Source: Henriciella sp. (GTDB lineage Bacteria; Pseudomonadota; Alphaproteobacteria; Caulobacterales; Hyphomonadaceae). From it: a stretch of 64,000 bases of DNA. Shown here in pieces: positions 9,065 through 17,214 of this stretch (positions within the stretch are counted from its first letter, which is position 1; the number at the start of each line of letters is the position of its first letter). The translations under genes and the position numbers were made by a program. Where the stretch lies: positions 124,001-188,000 of the forward strand of contig NZ_JAPYRE010000005.1 in NCBI RefSeq assembly GCF_029936995.1, read 5' to 3'. Below the pieces are notes generated by a model that ran no database searches, was not told where the DNA came from, and saw only the letters and a list, made by a program, of their open reading frames with translations.

Positions 9065-10828
9065 ATGAGCGATCTCGCCACGGAACTTTCGGCGGCGTGT
9101 GCGGCCGCGTTTGAAGCTGAAGGCTTTGAAACCCGCTGGGGCGCGGTGCGCCGCTCCGACCGGCCGGAGCTGGCCGATTTCCAGTGTAATGGCTGCATGG
9201 GCGCGGCAAAGTCGCAGGGGCTCAATCCGCGTGAGCTGGCCGCGAAGGTCGCCGAGCGGATCAGCGGGCAGGGACCGATCGAGCGGGTCGACGTTGCCGG
9301 GCCGGGCTTTCTCAATATCCGGGTCAGCGGCGAGGCGCTGTCGAAACAGGCGGAATTCATCCGCGCGGATGAGAAAGCGGGCGGCGGCAGGCTGGAGCAG
9401 ACTGAAAAGGTCGTGATCGATTTTGGCGGGCCGAACGTGGCCAAGCCGATGCATGTCGGACACCTGCGTTCAGCCGTGATCGGTGACACGCTGGTGCGCC
9501 TGTTCAGTTTCCTCGGGGATGATGTGACAGGGGATGCGCATCTTGGTGACTGGGGCCTGCAGATGGGCCATCTGATCACGGAGCTTTTTGCCGAGCAGCC
9601 CGATCTCGTCTATTTCGACCCCGATTTTTCCGGTCCGTACCCGGACGAACCGCCGGTCACGATTGACGATCTCGGACGCCTCTATCCGCAGGCGTCGGCC
9701 AAGGCGAAGGAAGACCCGCAGCGCAATGAGGCAAGCCAGCTGGCCGTGGCAGAGATGCAATCCGGCCATCCAGGCTACCGCGCGCTGCTGAAGCATTTTA
9801 TCGATGTCTCGGTCGAGGCGCTGAAGGTCGATTACAGTTTTCTGGGGGTCGAGTTCGACCTCTGGAAGGGCGAAAGCGATGTCGACGGGCTGATTCCTGG
9901 CATGGTCGAGGACCTGAAGGACAAGAAGCTCGCCCGCATGGATGACGGTGCGTGGATCATCGATATTGCGCGCGACGGCGACAAGAAGGAAATGCCGCCC
10001 TTCATGCTGATCAATTCGCGCGGCGGCACCGGCTATCACTCCACCGACCTGGCAACCATCGTTGATCGGATGGACGAGATCGGGCCGGACCGTATTCTCT
10101 ATGTCGTCGACCAGCGTCAGGCCCTGCACTTCGAGCAGGTCTTCCGCGCAGCCGATCTCGCCGGGCTTATCAGCGAGGACAGGCTGGAACATATCGGCTT
10201 CGGCACGGTGAACGGCACTGATGGCAAGCCTTTCAAGACGCGTGAAGGCGGCGTGCTGCGCCTGTCGGACCTCAACCGCATGGCGCTTGAGGAAGCTGAA
10301 AAGAAGATCGGCGAGGCCGGGCTGTCCGGCGATATCAGCGATGCCGAGCGCGGCAATATCGCCAAGCTGGTGGCGCGTGCGGCCCTGCGCTTTGCCGATC
10401 TCCAGAATGTGCGCACCACAAACTATGTCTTCGATCTCGAGCGCTTTACCAGCTTCGAGGGCAAGACCGGGCCGTACATGTTGTATGCCGCGGTGCGGAT
10501 CAAATCCCTGTTGCGCCGCGCGAAAGAGGCAGGCAACGCGCCGGGGCCTGTCAGCATCGAGCGCGATACAGAGCGCGCGCTCGTGCTCGCCATGGACGGG
10601 TTTGCCGGGGCACTCGCTCATGCCCATGCCAAGCGCCAGCCGCATGTCCTGTGTGAACATGTCTATTCACTCGCCCAAGCGTTCAGCGCGCTTTATGCCG
10701 ATGCGCCGATTGCGAACGCAGATGATGAGGCAGTGCGCGCCTCACGGCTTGGCCTGTGCGAGGCGGTGCTGAAGCAACTTGAAGCCGGGCTTGGCATTCT
10801 CGGCATCGAAGCGCCGGAGCGGATGTAG
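9065..10828 (+). CDS. argS: arginyl-tRNA synthetase
   Basis: Class I aminoacyl-tRNA synthetase charging tRNA-Arg. The HIGH-type motif appears as KPMHVGHLRSAVIGD (about residues 125-139), preceded by VVIDFGGPNVA. An N-terminal Add-1 domain and a C-terminal anticodon-binding DALR domain (TNYVFDLERFTSFEGKTGPY and onward) frame the catalytic core. At 587 residues the length is normal. In many alphaproteobacteria a SPOR-domain gene and nagZ follow argS; here they are absent and a short unknown gene follows after 169 bases. Confidence 0.97.
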   Translation: MSDLATELSAACAAAFEAEGFETRWGAVRRSDRPELADFQCNGCMGAAKSQGLNPRELAAKVAERISGQGPIERVDVAGPGFLNIRVSGEALSKQAEFIRADEKAGGGRLEQTEKVVIDFGGPNVAKPMHVGHLRSAVIGDTLVRLFSFLGDDVTGDAHLGDWGLQMGHLITELFAEQPDLVYFDPDFSGPYPDEPPVTIDDLGRLYPQASAKAKEDPQRNEASQLAVAEMQSGHPGYRALLKHFIDVSVEALKVDYSFLGVEFDLWKGESDVDGLIPGMVEDLKDKKLARMDDGAWIIDIARDGDKKEMPPFMLINSRGGTGYHSTDLATIVDRMDEIGPDRILYVVDQRQALHFEQVFRAADLAGLISEDRLEHIGFGTVNGTDGKPFKTREGGVLRLSDLNRMALEEAEKKIGEAGLSGDISDAERGNIAKLVARAALRFADLQNVRTTNYVFDLERFTSFEGKTGPYMLYAAVRIKSLLRRAKEAGNAPGPVSIERDTERALVLAMDGFAGALAHAHAKRQPHVLCEHVYSLAQAFSALYADAPIANADDEAVRASRLGLCEAVLKQLEAGLGILGIEAPERM

Positions 10829-10997
10829 CCTACGCCGGCGATTCCTTAACGAAACAGCCGCAAATCTTTACGCTTCCTAACAGGCTTTAAGACTTCGCGT
10901 TCAAAAATGAATGTGAAGCGGCCCTGCTGGTAACCTTAACGCAAGGGCCTCACGCATACGCTGCCCATTCAAGGCGCAGACATATGAGGAGGCTGCC

Positions 10998-11423
10998 ATG
11001 CTGTATGACCTGATCAGGTTCACGGCGAAGAAGACCGGGCTGAGCGATGCTCAGGCGCGCCAGGCGCTGGGCATTCTCTTTAACACCGCAGAACGCCAGG
11101 GCGCATCCATGGTCCAGGTCGTTTTCGACCATGTGCCGGGCGCGCGTCTCCTGTCGACCAGTACGGGCATCCAGACGGGGGCTGCCACCGGCCCGATTGC
11201 CCAGCTGATCGAGCAGACACCGGGCGGGCGCCGTCATATGGCCATGACCATGTTTTCCCGTTTTCACGAAATCGGGCTGGGGCATGAACAGGTGTCACGC
11301 CTGTTGGGCTGCGTCGGCACGTATATGAAGAAAACTCACAAGGTCGATGGCATTGGCCATCTTGGTGACCTTGTGGCTGTTGATGCGGCGCATGAGGACG
11401 TGCCGCACCGCGCGGTTGCCTGA
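10998..11423 (+). CDS. small conserved-looking protein of unknown function (DUF2780-like architecture)
   Basis: A 141-residue protein with a strong ribosome-binding site (AGGAGG, about 10985-10990) and its own downstream terminator, so it is a real, separately transcribed gene. Residues 8-30 (TAKKTGLSDAQARQALGILF) followed by FDHVPGARLL and GPIAQLIEQ resemble the helix-then-PGA pattern of DUF2780/VcgC-type proteins, but I would not insist on that. No signal peptide, membrane segment or catalytic motif is visible. The 169 bases upstream contain several TTAA elements but none with CtrA spacing. Confidence 0.7.
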   Translation: MLYDLIRFTAKKTGLSDAQARQALGILFNTAERQGASMVQVVFDHVPGARLLSTSTGIQTGAATGPIAQLIEQTPGGRRHMAMTMFSRFHEIGLGHEQVSRLLGCVGTYMKKTHKVDGIGHLGDLVAVDAAHEDVPHRAVA

Positions 11424-11454
11424 CAAGGCCCGCTTCGGTTTCGACTTCAGGAAC

Positions 11455-11490
11455 GGCCTGTACGCTCTCCATGCGGCAGGCCTTTTCTTT
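11455..11490 (+). terminator. intrinsic terminator after the DUF2780-like gene
   Basis: GGCCTG (11455-11460) pairs with CAGGCC (11477-11482), with an inner CGC/GCG pairing, followed by TTTTCTTTT. It sits 31 bases past the preceding stop. An in-frame ATG of the next gene at 11471 falls inside this hairpin, which argues for the later ATG at 11519. Confidence 0.75.
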
Positions 11491-11518
11491 TGGCAGCGCC
11501 CGGACTAGCAAACAGGCC

Positions 11519-11866
11519 ATGACAAAAGATGCTGGCCTGACCGATTCCCTGCCCGACCTTCAGATCAAGGCGCCCGGCGATGCCGTTGCGAAGCTGCCGG
11601 AGGGCGCCGATGAGTCCGTACTCTCGGCCCTCATCATTCGTGCCATGCAGGCACACGCCGATTCGCTTGCCGAGGCCCGGCAGGCTAGGACTGTCTCTGT
11701 CAGCCTTGACATGACCGGCAAACCCTTTGCCGGCGGCGAGGTCTCTCTACGCTCGAAAGTCGACCGGCAGACACGCACCATCATTTTCATGGGCGGTGAG
11801 CTGTGTGTGCAGGGGGATGTCATTCAGAAGGCGACGGCTATTTTCCGTCTGACCGAAGCAGGCTAG
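11519..11866 (+). CDS. hotdog-fold thioesterase-like protein
   Basis: About 115 residues. The C-terminal half (TVSVSLDMTGKPFAGGEVSL, then a long strand and VIQKATAIFRL) has the pattern of the strand-rich half of PaaI/4HBT hotdog enzymes. Those hydrolyse acyl- or aryl-CoA thioesters as dimers or tetramers. The N-terminal part carrying the usual Asn/Asp...Gly helix is weakly conserved, so catalytic activity is uncertain. Start ATG 11519 is preferred over 11471 because the latter lies inside a terminator hairpin. The neighbouring alpha/beta hydrolase may follow in the same transcript after 189 bases. Confidence 0.6.
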   Translation: MTKDAGLTDSLPDLQIKAPGDAVAKLPEGADESVLSALIIRAMQAHADSLAEARQARTVSVSLDMTGKPFAGGEVSLRSKVDRQTRTIIFMGGELCVQGDVIQKATAIFRLTEAG

Positions 11867-12023
11867 GCAACTGCATCTCGCGCAGAGAGTTTTGTGAACA
11901 TTGCAGATGTGAAGCTTTACAAGCCGCTGTGCTCTGCACAGGATCGCGCAGCATATTCGCATGCATGGCCGCCTGAGCGGACCTATATGTGTGTGGTGTG
12001 AGGGCTTAGGGCAGGAAGGGCAG

Positions 12024-12056
12024 ATGATGCACCAATCGATATTGGGTGTGGCCTGA
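12024..12056 (+). CDS. putative leader peptide ORF overlapping the hydrolase start
   Basis: ATG-ATG at 12024/12027 opens a 10-codon frame (MMHQSILGVA) that stops at TGA 12054-12056. The stop overlaps the next gene's ATG as TGATG. The only good ribosome-binding site nearby (AGGAAGG, 12013-12019) is placed for this short frame and not for the hydrolase, suggesting translational coupling. No composition or repeat of codons points to attenuation by a particular amino acid. Confidence 0.4.
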   Translation: MMHQSILGVA

Positions 12057-13045
12057 TGCGGCGGTATCAGACCGAGACGCCTGAAGGCGAGATGAAGGCT
12101 ATCGAGTTCGGCAATCCCGAGATGGACACTGCCGCGATATGGCTGCACGCGACCGGTTTCAACGCCATGACCTACCAGTCCATACTGGCGCCGCTGGGCC
12201 AGCGCACACGTGTGGCCGCGCTGGATATGCGCGGACATGGACGCACGACCCTTCCCGCAGAGCCGAAGTCCCTGAAATCCTGGCACACCTACCGTGATGA
12301 CGTGATCGAGTTCCTCGAGAAAACGGTCACGAAGCCTGTCGTCCTGAGCGGTCATTCGATGGGTGGTTGCGTGGCGCTTCTGGTGGCGGGCAAGCGTCCG
12401 GACCTCGTGAAGGGCCTTGTTCTTGTCGACCCGGTCATCCTGTCAAAGCGCTTTTATTTCATGAAGCACGCCTTTCCGTTTCTCGGCCCGCTCATGAGTG
12501 CCGGCAATGGCATGTCCCGCCAGGCCCGCAAGCGCCGGGCAGAGTTTGCAAGCCCCGCTGACGCCAAGAAAGCTTACAAGGGGCGCGGGGCCTTCAAGAC
12601 GTGGCGTGAACCCTTCCTGGAGGACTATCTCACGGATGGCCTGACCCGCACCGAGGGGAATGAGGCCGACAGTGATGGCGAAAGCTGGCGGCTTAGCTGT
12701 GACCCGGCCTGGGAGGCGGCGACATTCAATGCGCAGCGCAACCAGCCGTGGGGCGCGCTGAAGACAGTTCGCGCGGAAAACATCCCGACAGTAATCCTGC
12801 GGCCGACGCAGGCGCCTGTGATGACGAAACGGGTTACCAATCTCATCATCTCGAAATATCCGGGGATTATCCTGAAGGAGCGTCCCTACACCTCGCATTT
12901 CCACCCGATGGAAGTGCCCTATGAGGTGCGCAGTGAGCTTTCGACAACGATCTCACGCCTGATTGACGGGTTCTCTGCTGCCGATGAAGGCGCGGTGCGT
13001 CGCAGCTTCCACGGCTCCGGAGAGTTCGGAGATTTTGACCGTTAG
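12056..13045 (+). CDS. alpha/beta hydrolase
   Basis: A 329-residue alpha/beta-hydrolase fold protein with oxyanion-region IWLHATGFNAMTY, strand motif ALDMRGHGRT and nucleophile elbow LSGHSMGG (Ser about 105). The late His is probably in TSHFHPME near residue 285, and the acid may be in the VILRPTQAPV region. There is no signal peptide, so it acts in the cytosol. The substrate cannot be told from sequence; esters, lactones or epoxides are all possible. The start overlaps the stop of a short leader frame and lacks its own ribosome-binding site. Confidence 0.82.
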   Translation: MRRYQTETPEGEMKAIEFGNPEMDTAAIWLHATGFNAMTYQSILAPLGQRTRVAALDMRGHGRTTLPAEPKSLKSWHTYRDDVIEFLEKTVTKPVVLSGHSMGGCVALLVAGKRPDLVKGLVLVDPVILSKRFYFMKHAFPFLGPLMSAGNGMSRQARKRRAEFASPADAKKAYKGRGAFKTWREPFLEDYLTDGLTRTEGNEADSDGESWRLSCDPAWEAATFNAQRNQPWGALKTVRAENIPTVILRPTQAPVMTKRVTNLIISKYPGIILKERPYTSHFHPMEVPYEVRSELSTTISRLIDGFSAADEGAVRRSFHGSGEFGDFDR

Positions 13046-13067
13046 GCCCTGCTGGCGCCAGTTGCGA

Positions 13068-14006
13068 TCAGAGTGAGAGATTGCCCGGCGCGAGACTGGC
13101 GAGGTCATCCATCATGCCGGCGGGTGTCGCGATCACCTTGCGTTCATTCATGTCGAAGGTGACGGCGACAACTTCAGCCGTTATCCAGGGCCGGCCAGTC
13201 AGGGGGTCCAGCACCCAGTGGACCAGCGAGTGGGTTTTCTCCTCGGCCTTCGCCAGTGCCGTACGCACCTGGAAAAGGTCGCCTGCGCGCGGCCAGCGCC
13301 GGTAGATGATCCGGTTTTCCAGAACGGCGGCGCCCATCTTGCGGCCCGGCACCGAATTGGCGACGCGGGTGCGCCAGTCATAGAGCAGGTTCGGTACTGA
13401 ATCTGACACCCGCCCAATGAACCATGACGGCGCCATGCGTCCGAACAGGTCACAATGCTGGGGCGGGACCATGCCCTGTCCGATAACACTCACTCCCTGC
13501 GCGTCGGCAATTTCTTTCGAAATATCCTCATCCGGCAGCGGCGTCTTTTCCACATCCAGCCCGCGCGGTGCGGTCTGCGCAGGCGGGGTGTCCCTGAAAC
13601 TTTCCAGCGCGGCGCGTGTGCGATCACTCCAGCTGAAAGGTTTCAGCGTACGCGCATCGACATGCTCCAGACGTGTGCGGAAGGCAGCGGCTACCGTCCC
13701 GTCGCCATGTGTCAGTTGCTGGTAGACGGTTGCCGTCGTGTCGTCTGTTTCAAGCACGCAGCCTGTCATCGAAAGCGGACGGCCGGGATGGACTTCGCGT
13801 ATGAAGCGGATGTGCTGTTCACGCGGGATCAGCGTGGAAGGGGCATTTTCGCGGTAGATGTGGCTGAGATGTGAACGCCCGGCCAGCATGCCGAGCCCTT
13901 CGAATGCCTTTTCGAGATAGACGCGCACATTCATGTGCCCCATCTCGTCGCAATCCCACGTATTCGCGCTTCCCTTCCAGAGATCGATCAAGGAATCAGC
14001 CTCCAC
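13068..14006 (-). CDS. double-hotdog acyl-CoA thioesterase-like protein
   Basis: A 312-residue protein made of two hotdog repeats. The first begins WDCDEMGHMNVRVY (about residues 18-31), the 4HBT-type active site with Asp and His. The second begins around MVPPQHCDLFGRMAPSWFI (about 178-196) and has a similar pattern. This tandem build is typical of acyl-ACP/acyl-CoA thioesterases. GTG at 14004-14006 is taken as the start, as the hotdog domain begins immediately after; the ribosome-binding site is weak. It is convergent with the alpha/beta hydrolase, 22 bases apart, and lies downstream of the Zur-like gene on the same strand. Confidence 0.75.
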   Translation of the reverse strand: MEADSLIDLWKGSANTWDCDEMGHMNVRVYLEKAFEGLGMLAGRSHLSHIYRENAPSTLIPREQHIRFIREVHPGRPLSMTGCVLETDDTTATVYQQLTHGDGTVAAAFRTRLEHVDARTLKPFSWSDRTRAALESFRDTPPAQTAPRGLDVEKTPLPDEDISKEIADAQGVSVIGQGMVPPQHCDLFGRMAPSWFIGRVSDSVPNLLYDWRTRVANSVPGRKMGAAVLENRIIYRRWPRAGDLFQVRTALAKAEEKTHSLVHWVLDPLTGRPWITAEVVAVTFDMNERKVIATPAGMMDDLASLAPGNLSL

Positions 14007-14095
14007 CTTGCTTCAATCCGGAGGGGTAGCGCCGGGCTGTTGCGTGCGCAATACGAAAGGCGAAATCACTTTGGCCGGGCGGGCACGGCGTGGCC

Positions 14096-14581
14096 TCAGG
14101 ACGCGCATTTCCGGCAAAGTCCGCGCGCCTCGATCACGGCGTGATGCATCGCAAAGCCTGCCGCCTCTGTTTCTGCCTTGAGGGCCTCGGTCGTGGTGAT
14201 GGCATGAAGTTCTTCCGCACCCCCACATTCCTCGCAGATGAGAAAAACGGCAGAGTGCTTATGGCTGGCATGGCCGCAGGCGACATAGGCGTTGAGGCTT
14301 TCGATCTTGTGGGCAAGCCCCACTTCCTGAAGGAAATCCAGCGCCCGGTAGACAGTCGGCGGCTTTGCCGAGCCTTCGCCATCGAGATTGGCAAGCAGGT
14401 CATATGCCTTTGAAGGCTCGGCGCTTTCCAGCAGCAGGCGCAGCACCTTGCGGCGAATCCTTGTCAGCCGCTGGCCCTTGCGGATGGCCAGCTTCTCGGC
14501 CTCTTCAAGAAAGGCTTCGACATCCTGCGGGCTGCAGGGTGTGTTGACGTGGACATGCGTATGCGGGTCAGCTTGAGCCAT
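14096..14581 (-). CDS. zur: Fur-family transcriptional regulator, Zur type
   Basis: A 161-residue Fur-fold repressor. The N-terminal winged helix includes QRLTRIRRKVLRLLLE and KPPTVYRALDFLQEVGLAHK. The C-terminal dimer domain carries two CxxC pairs (CEEC near 120 and CRKC near the end) that bind structural zinc, and the sensing residues ACGHASHKH. The His-rich N-terminus (DPHTHVHVN) is also typical of zinc-responsive members. I assign Zur rather than Fur from these features and from similarity in the ICEECGGAEEL region. ATG 14579-14581 is used; an in-frame TTG lies three codons upstream. Targets such as znuABC are not in the window. Confidence 0.78.
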   Translation of the reverse strand: MAQADPHTHVHVNTPCSPQDVEAFLEEAEKLAIRKGQRLTRIRRKVLRLLLESAEPSKAYDLLANLDGEGSAKPPTVYRALDFLQEVGLAHKIESLNAYVACGHASHKHSAVFLICEECGGAEELHAITTTEALKAETEAAGFAMHHAVIEARGLCRKCAS

Positions 14582-14639
14582 CCGCGCCAATGTCGGACGT
14601 TTCGGCGCAGATTTCCAGCCCTAGCTTGTGGCAACCGGA

Positions 14640-15080
14640 TCAGACGGCCGGGCAGACACCATCATTCTCGCCCATTTCGGTCAGCATCTCATTCATCACT
14701 TCGTTAAAGGATGAGAGGATATCGGCGAAGGATTCGTCCGCGTCGCCGTCACCGTCTTCCGGCAGGAGCGAGCCTGAGACGAGTTTGTCGACAGCCTCGC
14801 GCGCGTTTTCGTCGGTTTCTTCCATACGTTCTGAGACCTTGGCAAAGAAAGCCTGGATGTCTTCGCGGTCATCGCCATCATCCTTCAGCGTCGCGCCAAG
14901 GCAGGTGCAGACCGCATCAGGGGTCGTCCCAGCAGCGCGCAGGTCTGTATTCAGTGTCATATCCCCCATGACGAGCTTGCACTGGGAGAACATTTCGCTC
15001 TTTTCCTCGCTGCTTTGCCCGCAGGCCGTCAGGATGAGGGCGGCACCGGAAACAAGGCCGGCAAACATTGCTGTTTTCAT
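14640..15080 (-). CDS. small predicted lipoprotein
   Basis: MKTAMFAGLVSGAALILTAC is a lipoprotein signal with lipobox LTAC, and the mature part of about 125 residues is strongly acidic (runs such as DDGDDRED and DGDGDADE). It contains three or four conserved-looking cysteines (QCKL, CTCL, GVCP). The start ATG at 15078-15080 has GGAG eight bases upstream. No family is recognised. It lies just upstream of the Zur-like gene on the same strand with a gap of 58 bases, but nothing shows a shared function. Confidence 0.65.
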   Translation of the reverse strand: MKTAMFAGLVSGAALILTACGQSSEEKSEMFSQCKLVMGDMTLNTDLRAAGTTPDAVCTCLGATLKDDGDDREDIQAFFAKVSERMEETDENAREAVDKLVSGSLLPEDGDGDADESFADILSSFNEVMNEMLTEMGENDGVCPAV

Positions 15081-15218
15081 CTGGTAAACTCCATTCCCGC
15101 ACGCGCCACCGGGGGCGCTGCGCAACTTGATTGCGATGTGGGAGGTTAACGGACGGACAGAAAAAAGGGTTCCGCCCACGGCGAGATTGCTTTGGAGATG
15201 CTACGGCGTCGGCCTGAT

Positions 15219-16400
15219 CTACAGGCCGAGTTGCCGGGCTGTGAGATCGCGCATGATCTCTTCAGATCCGCCACCGATCGCCATGACACGAACCTCGCGG
15301 TAGATCCGCTCGACCCTGTGGCCGCGGATGAAGCCTGCCCCACCGAGGATCTGCATGGCCTCGCGGGCGCAGAATTCCATCGTTTCCGTGGCCTGTACCT
15401 TCAACATGGCAAGTTCGGCGATCGGGGCTTCCCCATTCTGGACGCGCCAGGTGCATTGGTCGAGAAAGGCGGTTGTCGCCCAGACCCGCTGGGCCATCGA
15501 GGAAATCTTGTGACGAATGACCTGATGGTCGGCCAGCCGCTTGCCGAAGGTCTCGCGCTGTTTGGCCCAGGCGGCAGCTTCCTCGATACAGACCCGCGCA
15601 TAGGCAGCAGCCTGTGCCGCCATGCCAAGGCGTTCGCCATTGAAATTTGCCATGACACCCAGAAAGCCCTTGTCGACCTCGCCGATGAGGTTTTCCGGCG
15701 GCACGAAGACATCATCGAAGTGAATGGTCGCCGTGTCAGAGGCCCACCAGCCCATCTTGTCCAGACCCGTGCGTGAAACCCCTTCCGATTCCAGGTCGAT
15801 GAGCATAAGCGACACCCCGCCCATGCCCGGTCCACCTGTGCGTACAGCCGTAGTCAGCCATTTCGAGGTCATGCCGCCTGTAATGTATGTCTTCGCCCCG
15901 TTGACCACCCAGCCATTGCCGGAGCGTTTGGCACTGGTCTTGAGCTGGGCGACATCGGAGCCAGCACCGGGTTCTGTGATGCCGAGGCTGATCTGTTTTT
16001 TGCCTGACAGGACTTGCGGTGCGATCTCGCGTTTCATGTCTTCGCTGCCGCCGACCATGACAGGCGGCAGGCCGATACCGTGGATCATCAGGGCGGACGA
16101 CACACCGCCGGCACCCATGCGGGCAAGCTCTTCAGAGGTAACCGTGCCGTGGAAGCGGTCATACTCTGTGCCCGCACCGCCATACTCTTCCGGATAGCCC
16201 ATGCCGATCAGGCCGGCTTCGGCCGCCTTGGGAAAGACATCGCGTGAAATCCGGCCAGCTTCTTCCCACTCGTCGATATTGGGAACGAGTTCCTTCTCCA
16301 CGAAGCTGCGAACAGAGTTGCGCCACATGGCGTGGGTGTCGTCCATCCACGGGGCAGGCGCGCGGAGGCTGTCGAAGGTAATGTCGCGATATTTTGCCAT
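15219..16400 (-). CDS. acyl-CoA dehydrogenase
   Basis: A 393-residue FAD-dependent acyl-CoA dehydrogenase that introduces the alpha-beta double bond of acyl-CoA. Seen in order are the N-terminal helical domain, the FAD/substrate motif QISLGITEPGAGSDVAQLKT (about 134-153), the TYITGG beta-domain motif, the middle signature NFNGERLGMAAQAAAYA, and the C-terminal REAMQILGGAGFIRGHRVERIYREV (about 345-370). The last matches short/medium-chain and isovaleryl types. ATG at 16398-16400 has AGGA nine bases upstream; the open frame before it lies in the divergent promoter region. A hairpin wraps the stop codon. Chain-length specificity is not assignable. Confidence 0.93.
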   Translation of the reverse strand: MAKYRDITFDSLRAPAPWMDDTHAMWRNSVRSFVEKELVPNIDEWEEAGRISRDVFPKAAEAGLIGMGYPEEYGGAGTEYDRFHGTVTSEELARMGAGGVSSALMIHGIGLPPVMVGGSEDMKREIAPQVLSGKKQISLGITEPGAGSDVAQLKTSAKRSGNGWVVNGAKTYITGGMTSKWLTTAVRTGGPGMGGVSLMLIDLESEGVSRTGLDKMGWWASDTATIHFDDVFVPPENLIGEVDKGFLGVMANFNGERLGMAAQAAAYARVCIEEAAAWAKQRETFGKRLADHQVIRHKISSMAQRVWATTAFLDQCTWRVQNGEAPIAELAMLKVQATETMEFCAREAMQILGGAGFIRGHRVERIYREVRVMAIGGGSEEIMRDLTARQLGL

Positions 16401-16518
16401 GTGCACGATCCTGACGCCTGAAACGGTAAACTCAATCCGTGACGTCGGGATATGGCGTGCGCTTGCAGGCGACACGCAGGCACAGACTTTAACGCGTCAC
16501 TGTCTGCCCCATATCTCC

Positions 16519-17211
16519 ATGGTGCTTCGATACACATCCTCTTCCGACGGCCTGGAGCGTCCGCGCGAGCCGGTTTTCAATGGCTTTCCGGCCATAGTGC
16601 TGATCCTGTCAGCAGCAATAATCGGCGTGTCGGCTATCGGCTTTCTGGCCGGCGATGAAGTGCTGAACTGGCTCTATTATGCTTTCGCTCTGATCCATGA
16701 TCCGCAGATAAACTATATCGGCAGGCCGTTCGGCGCGATCGGGCCGGTCTTCCTGCATGTCTTCCTGCATGGCGGGCTATTCCACCTGATCATGAACATG
16801 ACGGTGATGGTCGCTTTCGGTCCGGCTATCGCAAAAGCTATGGGGCCGGGCATGAAAGGGGCGGTCGGTTTCCTGCTCTTCTTTTTCCTGTGCGCCGCAG
16901 CTGGCGCACTGTTTCAGCTCGGCTGGTCATGGATCGTCAGTGAGAAGATTACCGCTATCGGGGCTTCTTCGGCCCTTTCCGGGTTCTTTGCAGCAGGCGG
17001 CTGGCTTATGGGCGGCTTGAGGGGCGCGGTCCGGCTTTCGGCTCCGTGGCTCGTTATCAACGTTGTGATCGCTGTGATCGGCAATGCGATCACCCAGTCC
17101 CTGTTCGGGATGCAGCTTGCCTGGGCGGCCCATATTGGCGGGCTGGCCGGAGGGTTCGTGCTATTTCCGTTCATTGTGGCGCTGTTCAATCCGCGCCTGC
17201 GGTTGCGTTGA
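16519..17211 (+). CDS. rhomboid family intramembrane serine protease
   Basis: About 230 residues with six hydrophobic segments. HGGLFHLIMNM (about 84-94) is the HxxxHxxxN element of the rhomboid core. IGASSALSG gives catalytic Ser about 150, and AAHIGGLAGG gives the catalytic His about 205. The second residue after Ser is usually Gly (GxSGA), whereas here it is SSA, a mild variant that should still be active. ATG 16519 has no obvious ribosome-binding site, so the true start could be the adjacent GTG or a nearby codon. It is divergent from the acyl-CoA dehydrogenase. Confidence 0.85.
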   Translation: MVLRYTSSSDGLERPREPVFNGFPAIVLILSAAIIGVSAIGFLAGDEVLNWLYYAFALIHDPQINYIGRPFGAIGPVFLHVFLHGGLFHLIMNMTVMVAFGPAIAKAMGPGMKGAVGFLLFFFLCAAAGALFQLGWSWIVSEKITAIGASSALSGFFAAGGWLMGGLRGAVRLSAPWLVINVVIAVIGNAITQSLFGMQLAWAAHIGGLAGGFVLFPFIVALFNPRLRLR

Positions 17212-17214
17212 GGG

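Noticed and set aside
9470-10660. 396-codon frame antisense to argS, and similar long antisense frames at 31423-32736 and 32585-33928
   Set aside because: They lie opposite clearly identified genes, have no family motifs and arise from high-GC third positions.
11471-11518. Upstream ATG as the start of the hotdog protein
   Set aside because: It lies inside a terminator hairpin and has no ribosome-binding site; ATG 11519 is preferred.
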